Position numbers and translations under genes: made by a program
NCBI GenBank assembly: GCA_036796755.1
Contig: DAIRCJ010000048.1
Span: forward strand, 1 to 12,216
Direction of reading: 5' to 3'
DNA: 12,216 nucleotides
Source of the DNA: CALKMS01 sp036796755
GTDB taxonomy: Bacteria > Actinomycetota > Aquicultoria > SKW223 > CALKMS01
Part shown: positions 7,227 to 12,216 of the stretch, piece after piece
Numbering within the stretch: the stretch's first letter is position 1
Layout of the letters: the number at the start of each line of letters is the position of its first letter
The notes under the pieces: model-generated
The model's database searches: none
What the model saw: the letters and a program-made list of their open reading frames with translations, nothing else
What the model was told of the DNA's origin: nothing

Positions 7227-7278
7227 GCGGCGATGGAGTTCGCCTTGAACTGCCTTAAGGGCTGATAACTCCTACCTC
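7227..7278 (+). promoter_or_regulatory. Fluoride riboswitch (crcB motif)
   Basis: The aptamer has the conserved GGCGATGGAGTTCGCC hairpin (7229-7244), a second short hairpin (GCC-TTAAG-GGC, 7252-7262) and the conserved CTGATAACTCCTACC 3' segment (7262-7276) that closes the fluoride pocket. It lies directly before crcB, its standard target. No terminator hairpin with a T-run is visible between aptamer and gene. Instead ACCTC (7274-7278) can pair with GAGGT (7296-7300) of the crcB ribosome binding site, so control is probably at translation initiation, with fluoride freeing the site. Confidence 0.95.
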
Positions 7279-7309
7279 AAATTTTAATTTTTCCGGAGGT
7301 GGCTGGGTT

Positions 7310-7693
7310 TTGAGGCTATTATATGTGCTTATAGGTGGAGCAATTGGCTCTCTCCTTAGGTATCTGGTCTCTGGATTTGTTCAGAAACAGACAAGCCCCA
7401 CTTTCCCCTGGGGAACGCTGACAGTTAACCTCTTAGGTTGCTTTTTAATTGGTTTTTTATGGGAGCATTTTGAATATGTTACCGCTGCTTCCATTATAAG
7501 AACCTTTGTTTTTATGGGGATTCTTGGATCATTTACTACTTTCTCTGCTTTTAGCATTGAAACAATCAACCTTATTAAAGAAAAAAATTTTTTAACCGCC
7601 ACTATAAACATCTTTGCTAACAACTTATTCGGACTTGCTTTTTGTTTCGGGGGTTATCTTATGGCCCGGTGCATTTCGAATTTCTTTAGATAG
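7310..7693 (+). CDS. crcB: Fluoride ion channel CrcB/Fluc
   Basis: Fluc proteins are small dimeric membrane channels that let toxic fluoride leave the cytoplasm. The 127-aa protein has the normal length and four hydrophobic segments (about residues 3-23, 35-52, 62-82 and 97-120). Family marks are GGAIGSLLRY (9-18), GTLTVNLLGCFLIG (35-48) with the conserved Asn40, and GSFTTFSAFSIE (73-84), which carries the paired phenylalanines of the fluoride pathway (Phe78, Phe81) and the region of the central sodium site. I accept the TTG start because GGAGGT (7295-7300) lies nine bases upstream and no in-frame ATG or GTG fits. The fluoride riboswitch upstream confirms its role. The stop codon is part of the next gene's TAGGAGG ribosome binding site, so the two genes are co-transcribed. 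Confidence 0.96.
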   Translation: MRLLYVLIGGAIGSLLRYLVSGFVQKQTSPTFPWGTLTVNLLGCFLIGFLWEHFEYVTAASIIRTFVFMGILGSFTTFSAFSIETINLIKEKNFLTATINIFANNLFGLAFCFGGYLMARCISNFFR

Positions 7694-7706
7694 GAGGAAA
7701 AAGGTT

Positions 7707-8048
7707 ATGAAACTACCCGAAGAAGGCGTCCTTTTGAGAATTTTCATCGGGGAAACCGACCTTTACAAAGGAAAGCCTCTATACGAACAGATAGTCATGG
7801 AGGCAAGAAAGTTAAATCTGGCCGGAGCAACCGTCATCCGAGGGATAATGGGGTTTGGAGCTCACAGTCGTATCCACACTTCTAAGGTTCTTCAGCTTTC
7901 GGAAGATCTCCCCTTAGTAATTGAGATTGTTGACACCAAAGAAAATCTGGAAAAACTTCTTCCCTTCCTGGATAAAACCGTCAAAGAAGGCTTAATTACT
8001 ATGGAAAAAGTAAAGGTCATTAAGTATCGCCACAACCATTCCTTTTAA
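7707..8048 (+). CDS. DUF190 family protein
   Basis: This 113-aa soluble protein matches DUF190, a small alpha/beta family with a ferredoxin/PII-like fold. Typical signs are RIFIGETDLYKGKPLYEQIVMEARKLNLAGATVIRGIMGFGAHSRIH split over residues 11-59, and the later DLPLVIEIVDTKENLEKLLPFLD segment. DUF190 genes are often found next to crcB, and here it shares crcB's riboswitch and promoter, with only 13 bases between the genes. It may bind a small ligand or regulate the channel, but its function is unproven. The frame is open from 7614, yet the ATG at 7707 has GGAGG at 7693-7697 and gives the family N-terminus, so the longer start is rejected. Confidence 0.93.
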   Translation: MKLPEEGVLLRIFIGETDLYKGKPLYEQIVMEARKLNLAGATVIRGIMGFGAHSRIHTSKVLQLSEDLPLVIEIVDTKENLEKLLPFLDKTVKEGLITMEKVKVIKYRHNHSF

Positions 8049-8122
8049 AAAAATCCCGGTTAGAAACTAAAAATAAAGGCTAAAAATTAAAATACTTCAT
8101 ATGTAAAAAAAAATGCATTCAA

Positions 8123-8171
8123 AACTTTGGAAAGTTATTTGACGAAAAAGTCAATTTGTAGCAAAATAACT
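8123..8171. promoter_or_regulatory. Tandem and nested palindromes with a possible promoter before the three-gene operon
   Basis: AACTTT-gg-AAAGTT (8123-8136) is followed by TTGAC-gaaaaa-GTCAA (8139-8154). The latter sits inside a wider perfect repeat, AGTTATTT (8133-8140) and AAATAACT (8164-8171). TTGACG (8139-8144) could serve as -35, with CAAAAT (8162-8167) as a weak -10 at 17 bp. The palindromes would then cover the promoter, as an operator does. Just before, CTAAAAAT occurs twice (8067-8074 and 8080-8087). The operator reading is inference. Confidence 0.5.
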
Positions 8172-8184
8172 GAGAGATTTGGTT

Positions 8185-9732
8185 ATGAAAATACACCAGA
8201 GTTCTGTAAACTTTAGAAATCTAATTAAAGATCTTGCCGATATGTATACCTACCCTGTGCCAGAAGTCATCCTTACCGAACTAATAGCTAACTCCCTTGA
8301 CGCTAAAGCAACGAAGATTGATATAAGATATGACCATTCTAAAAAGACTTTGATTGTAGAAGACAATGGCGAAGGCATGTCAAAAAGTCAATTTGAAGAA
8401 TATCATGATTTCGCTGCAGGATTAAAATCGCGTGGCTCAGGGATAGGTTTCGCCGGGCTGGGAGCAAAAGTAAGCTTCAACATTGCTACAAGAGTAATGA
8501 CAGAAAGCATAAGCTCAAGTTTTCAGGGCGGGTCAAACTGGTATTTAAAGTCTCAAAAGGAGCTTGTATGGGAAGAGATTGACAAACTACCAAACCTTGA
8601 TCATAAAGGAACAAGAATTGAAGTCTGGTTTAGCAAGGAAACACCTCTAATCAATTATATTGATCAGTTCTTCTCTACTAGAAACTTATCAAATCTGATA
8701 ATGAAGCACTATTTGCCGCTCTTAGACAGAACATTTCTCCTAATTTATTCAAAAATGGGCTACTATTCGGAAAATTTACAATTTTCTGTAAATAATGAAG
8801 TAATAAACAAATTTGATATTGCACAAATTTTAAGCATGGAAAAAACAAAAAGATTTTTTTTAGAGAGCAAAGGCAGGAGATATGGGTGGGGAATTTTCGG
8901 TTTGTCACCTGTGGAATACCCACTTGGCACGGATGCTGTAGGAATTGCGCTGTCAGTTTTTGGTAAAGTTATAAAGTATGACTTTTTAGGCCAATTTCCT
9001 GCCGAAATGGGTCCCCAAATTTTTGGAATCGTTGAAATCCCTTCATTAATTAAGTTTTTAAACACTTCAAAAACCGACTTCATTAGAGGCAGAACAAATG
9101 CAAAAAAATATTATGAACTCTACGAACCACTTCGACTTAACTTCAAAAAATGGTTGAAAGAATCAGGCATAGGAACATTAGAAACCAAAAATCAAGAAGA
9201 TGCAGTTAAGTTAGAGCAAGAAATAAACAAATTAGCCAGAGAAATACCTGAAATTCATCAATTTTTCTATGGTAAAAGTGTTATCGAAGAAATTTCTGTT
9301 AAAAATTTAAAGGGCGATCTGAATACTTCGCCTGCCGGCGGTATAGAAATTACGTTTCCCTTAGGCAAAGGAGAGGACAAAGCTCAAGAGGGCATAGTGA
9401 GCAAGGGAGATAAAAATGGTGATACGCTCAGGCAAAATACAAATGGACAAGAAAAAGCCTCTCGTCTATCAAGAAGAAGACAAGCAGGAATCCGTGTCAG
9501 CTTTATAGAAAAACCGGAAAGCCAAATGCTAGGGTGGTTAGAGGGAAATACAGTTTTAATTAATAAGGGGCACAACTGCTATAAAAAGCTTGAATCTCAC
9601 AATTTAGCTAGAAAAGTTTATAACTTGTTCTCAATTGCGATCATTATTGAGAGGGAATTGGAAAAACAAGAAATCCTTTCAAAAGAAGTGAACTTAACCG
9701 ATAAGATTATGTCAGCATGGGGAAAAACATAA
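8185..9732 (+). CDS. GHKL (MutL/MORC-like) ATPase
   Basis: This 515-aa protein has a complete GHKL ATP-binding domain in its first 100 residues. The N box ELIANSLDAKATKIDI begins at Glu32 (likely general base) and includes Asn36 and Asp39. DNGEGM (60-65) is the adenine-binding motif, and GSGIGFAGLGAK (84-95) the lid loop. The N box resembles that of MutL and MORC more than that of histidine kinases, so I predict ATP-driven N-terminal dimerisation. A transducer-like middle follows; residues about 385-434 are a charged, low-order linker; the C-terminal part (435-515) holds a GWLEGNTVLINKGHN segment seen, as I recall, in other prokaryotic GHKL ATPases. There is no MutL endonuclease motif, kinase dimerisation domain or signal peptide. 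I start at ATG 8185; a TTG six bases earlier is possible. Only a weak GAGAG lies upstream. Its 3' end overlaps the next gene by 16 bases. Confidence 0.85.
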   Translation: MKIHQSSVNFRNLIKDLADMYTYPVPEVILTELIANSLDAKATKIDIRYDHSKKTLIVEDNGEGMSKSQFEEYHDFAAGLKSRGSGIGFAGLGAKVSFNIATRVMTESISSSFQGGSNWYLKSQKELVWEEIDKLPNLDHKGTRIEVWFSKETPLINYIDQFFSTRNLSNLIMKHYLPLLDRTFLLIYSKMGYYSENLQFSVNNEVINKFDIAQILSMEKTKRFFLESKGRRYGWGIFGLSPVEYPLGTDAVGIALSVFGKVIKYDFLGQFPAEMGPQIFGIVEIPSLIKFLNTSKTDFIRGRTNAKKYYELYEPLRLNFKKWLKESGIGTLETKNQEDAVKLEQEINKLAREIPEIHQFFYGKSVIEEISVKNLKGDLNTSPAGGIEITFPLGKGEDKAQEGIVSKGDKNGDTLRQNTNGQEKASRLSRRRQAGIRVSFIEKPESQMLGWLEGNTVLINKGHNCYKKLESHNLARKVYNLFSIAIIIERELEKQEILSKEVNLTDKIMSAWGKT

Positions 9733-10205
9733 AGAAAAACCTTGAAAAAATCGGAGTCAGCATACAAAAGAGCAAGTATGGTTTCGTAGCGGCTGTAAGT
9801 ATTCAAGATTTAGCTCGATTTTATGGCAAAATTGAAAAGCAACTTACCTGGGCTTCAAAAAATTATGAAATTCATTTAAAAAAAATGCAGAAAATACTGG
9901 AAGGAACAAATATTCTTCAAAAGAAAGGTAAAAAAGTTCCAGCTGCCTTAATGTGGGATTTAGGCGACACTGCTTTTAAATTGATTGATTCTTTTTCAGA
10001 AAAAGGCTTAGATTTTGTAGGGTTCTATTCTCGTTTGACTGAGGACTTGAAAATTAGCAAGACAACGCTGTCAAAGGTTTTAATCTTTCGCAGATATCTC
10101 CAAGATCGATCCCTTATTCCGAAAAACTTAAACTGGGGTAGGGTCAAAGATAATGCAAAGCAATGTGCCCTCGAACTCAGCCAAAAAAAATTGCATCGGT
10201 CCTGA
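9717..10205 (+). CDS. Small DUF1016 N-terminal-like protein, middle gene of the operon
   Basis: This 162-aa, basic, mostly helical protein is not one I can name with certainty. Its first half (about 30-75) looks helical and possibly coiled (YGKIEKQLTWASKNYEIHL). Its second half, WDLGDTAFKLIDSFSEKGL followed by FYSRLTEDLKISKTTLSK and VLIFRRYLQDRSLIPKNLNW, resembles the N-terminal domain of DUF1016 proteins, where a W-x-hG helix is followed by a helix-turn-helix-like unit and a closing L-x-W. The nuclease domain that follows in full DUF1016 proteins is missing; this protein stops after about 15 more residues. The ATG overlaps the ATPase gene by 16 bases, and the next gene starts inside this one, so the three are translated together. 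A DNA-binding or adaptor role between ATPase and regulator is a guess. Confidence 0.7.
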   Translation: MGKNIKKNLEKIGVSIQKSKYGFVAAVSIQDLARFYGKIEKQLTWASKNYEIHLKKMQKILEGTNILQKKGKKVPAALMWDLGDTAFKLIDSFSEKGLDFVGFYSRLTEDLKISKTTLSKVLIFRRYLQDRSLIPKNLNWGRVKDNAKQCALELSQKKLHRS

Positions 10206-11826
10206 CCTGGAAGATTTATCTCAAGCCATTGAAGACTTCGCCCTAAGAAAAAAAACAATTGATTTCAATGAAATTCAAAGTTACGTTAAAAATCGGCAGC
10301 AGTTTAACAGATTTGTTAGTTGCTTGGAAAAAGACGAAAGGTTTATAAAACTTGGTAGTATTACTAATATTAACTCACTTCTTTTCTTACCCAAAAAATT
10401 CATTTTAAAAAGAGTTTTCAAGCTAAACCTTAGAATTGCGACTCTGAATATAAACACTTTGTCAGTTAGTCAATTTTTTAATTGGCCAAAAAATGGGTTC
10501 CCTAGAGAAATTACCACAGCTGATAGAGATAAAGATAGAGATAAAATTTTAAGCTTTTTAGAAAACTATTGTCTCGTTTCACGCGTTAGTGAGAATTTGA
10601 TCTCCTTCCCGATGGCTAAAATTTTTATGCATTTTTACGAAAATAGACTTAATCTTTATCGTCTTAAGGTTTCGCCAAGCTACTGCCTAATGTTTCTTAT
10701 TAAAAAAGTTAATGAAATAGAGAAAAAAGAAGAATTGGAGAGGCTGGCTTGGGAAAAGCTTAATAATTTTATAATTTCTAATACAAATTGCCCTAGAGAG
10801 TATCTTATTGTCACCCTCAGGTATGGTTTGAGTGACGGCAAAACTCGCACCTTAGAAGAGGTTGGAAAAACTCTTGGCTTAACACGAGAAAGGGTCCGTC
10901 AAATAGAGAAACGCTTTTTAAGAAGGTGCCTTAAGAGTTGGGAAAACTTTTTAGCAGCAGGAGAGTGCCTCATTCTAGAATTAATTGCGGCAAATGGACG
11001 TATGACATTCCCGAATGCAGAATGTGAAAAGACTTTACGTATTAAATTCCTCTGCAATTTAATAAAAATCCCTAATTCTAAATCAAAGAAGTTAGGATGT
11101 TTAATTTTAGGAGCCACCGATAAAACAATAAAATCACTTGAAAGCTTAATCACTGAACCAAACTGTCATGATAAACGCTATACACTCATGAAAATTCAGG
11201 AAATAGAAGGTCTTTACTTGTCAAAGGAAGATTATTTTTCCCTATCAGATACCATAGCAAGGAACGCCACAAAAAAACTTCATTTCAAAGAATTAATTTA
11301 CTTCGCTTTAAAGAAAATCGGAAGGCCAGCTCACTATATAGAAATAACTCAAAAAATTAATGAGATGTACCCTTCCGCGAATTCCACACCCAAAAACATC
11401 TTAGCAGTTTTATCCAGGGGGAGTTCTAATAAAAATAATCGCAAAAACCTTTGGGTTTGGATAGGAGTAAAAGGCGTTTATGCATTAAAAGAATGGGGCT
11501 ATGAAAGGCCCAAGATTAATTTACATGAAGCTGTATTTAAAATAGTGAAAGAACATTACGAAAAAACGGGGAAACCTGCTACTTTTCTGCTAATTCAATC
11601 CGAAATAAGCAAATTTCGTTCTCTCGTAAACAGGTCAAGTTTAACACTTGCTTGCCATCTCAACCCAAAAATAGCAGCTGTGGACAAGAACCGGTTTATC
11701 CCAAAAGAGGCTCTTAAGAAAAATGATTCCCATAATGAAGCTAAAAAGTTAGAAGATTTAGATAGGCAACTCCGAGAAATAGAGAAAGAAGGAATTTTTA
11801 GCGATGATTTCATCAAACATGTCTAA
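10153..11826 (+). CDS. Sigma-70 region 4-type HTH plus HARE-HTH protein
   Basis: This 557-aa protein carries two recognisable DNA/RNA polymerase-linked domains. Residues about 215-258 match sigma-70 region 4: an LRYGL turn, then TLEEVGKTLGLTRERVRQIE (233-252), the helix-turn-helix that reads -35 boxes. Residues about 376-451 match the HARE-HTH (HB1/ASXL/RpoE-delta) winged helix, from LHFKELIYFALKKIGRPAHY to GVYALKEWGY. Regions 2 and 3 of a true sigma factor are absent, so it cannot melt a promoter by itself. The N-terminal 200 residues contain no motif I know; the C-terminal end (about 525-548) is a charged helix. The start overlaps the previous gene by 53 bases, with a GGGGTAGGG ribosome binding site at 10136-10144; GTG at 10165 is an alternative. 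It probably binds DNA and may regulate its own operon or mark DNA for the ATPase. Base composition is the most AT-rich of the three. Confidence 0.85.
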   Translation: MQSNVPSNSAKKNCIGPDLEDLSQAIEDFALRKKTIDFNEIQSYVKNRQQFNRFVSCLEKDERFIKLGSITNINSLLFLPKKFILKRVFKLNLRIATLNINTLSVSQFFNWPKNGFPREITTADRDKDRDKILSFLENYCLVSRVSENLISFPMAKIFMHFYENRLNLYRLKVSPSYCLMFLIKKVNEIEKKEELERLAWEKLNNFIISNTNCPREYLIVTLRYGLSDGKTRTLEEVGKTLGLTRERVRQIEKRFLRRCLKSWENFLAAGECLILELIAANGRMTFPNAECEKTLRIKFLCNLIKIPNSKSKKLGCLILGATDKTIKSLESLITEPNCHDKRYTLMKIQEIEGLYLSKEDYFSLSDTIARNATKKLHFKELIYFALKKIGRPAHYIEITQKINEMYPSANSTPKNILAVLSRGSSNKNNRKNLWVWIGVKGVYALKEWGYERPKINLHEAVFKIVKEHYEKTGKPATFLLIQSEISKFRSLVNRSSLTLACHLNPKIAAVDKNRFIPKEALKKNDSHNEAKKLEDLDRQLREIEKEGIFSDDFIKHV

Positions 11827-12216
11827 AAAACTGACTAAAAAAATTTCTGAATATTCAAATTAGAGATCAAAGCTATTTAATAAAAGCAAACTTACTTTCC
11901 ATAAAATTTTCGTAAGTTCGGTTCTAAAATTCTAAAAATAGCAATTCGCTCTTTTTAAAAATGAAAGGTCGACAATTTAGTCAAACGCCCTTTGCTTTCT
12001 TTTCTCTTCTTGAGTTTCTAGTTAGTTTATATGAAGGTTTTGAATTTTTTTGAGTTTTGCTTTTTTTGAAGGTTTGGTTTTAATTTTTTTCTAATTTTCA
12101 AGACCGGTCAAAGATGCATTAAAGTTCTTCTCATTTTTAAGGAAATTTCGAAGTTAATTTTAAATTACCTTATTTTGGTTAAATAACCACTTTTTAAAAT
12201 TTCTACCCAAAGTGGT
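11827..12216. other. Gene-free AT/T-rich stretch at the right edge
   Basis: I find no supported gene on either strand in these 390 bases. No convincing terminator follows the operon. The part at 12032-12092 is T-rich on the plus strand and contains TGAAGGTTT twice (12032-12040 and 12067-12075), each followed by a long T-run. An 8-bp palindrome GACCGGTC lies at 12102-12109. The function of these is unknown. Confidence 0.7.
12186..12216. repeat. Inverted repeat at the window edge
   Basis: ACCACTTT (12186-12193) and AAAGTGGT (12209-12216) form a perfect 8-bp inverted repeat with a 15-nt spacer. It may be a terminator, an operator or part of a longer element cut by the window edge; the T-run needed to decide is outside. 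Confidence 0.55.

Noticed and set aside
9717..10205. Full DUF1016 nuclease
   Set aside because: The frame ends after the N-terminal-like unit and no PD-(D/E)XK motif follows in any frame.
10153..11826. True sigma factor
   Set aside because: Region 4 is clear, but no region 2 or 3 motif is seen in the N-terminal part.

Overview
The window looks like a piece of an anaerobic, low-to-medium GC Firmicutes (Clostridia-type, possibly thermophilic) chromosome. The reasons are the tRNA-Trp-sensing T-box leader on trpEG, strong GGAGG-type ribosome binding sites with frequent TTG/GTG starts, a complete selenocysteine insertion set (selA, selB, tRNA-Sec), and a fluoride riboswitch in front of crcB. Genus cannot be fixed from sequence reading alone.

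Left part (1-2170, minus strand): the start of a tryptophan operon. A TTGACA/TATTAT promoter drives a T-box leader with a UGG (Trp) specifier and a strong terminator, followed by trpE and then trpG, which runs off the left edge. Middle part (2290-5817): selA and selB overlap by one base on the plus strand and converge on the tRNA-Sec gene (UCA anticodon) on the minus strand, so all three dedicated selenocysteine-insertion parts lie within 3.5 kb. A lone SPL-type radical SAM gene follows (6025-6912), possibly read from a leaderless transcript.

A structured, repeat-bearing gap (6913-7309) ends in a promoter and a fluoride riboswitch in front of crcB (fluoride channel) and a DUF190 gene (7310-8048). 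This is a small fluoride-response operon, with the ribosome binding site of crcB able to pair with the riboswitch 3' end.

Right part (8123-11826): a three-gene overlapping operon of visibly lower GC than the housekeeping genes to its left. It encodes a GHKL (MutL/MORC-like) ATPase, a small protein resembling the N-terminal domain of DUF1016 proteins, and a 557-aa protein joining a sigma-70 region 4-type helix-turn-helix to a HARE-HTH domain. It is preceded by tandem and nested palindromes that look like an operator. I know of no named system with this composition; it is the best candidate here for an undescribed defence, conflict or transcription-control module. The last 390 bases hold no gene I can support, are AT/T-rich, and end in an inverted repeat at the window edge.
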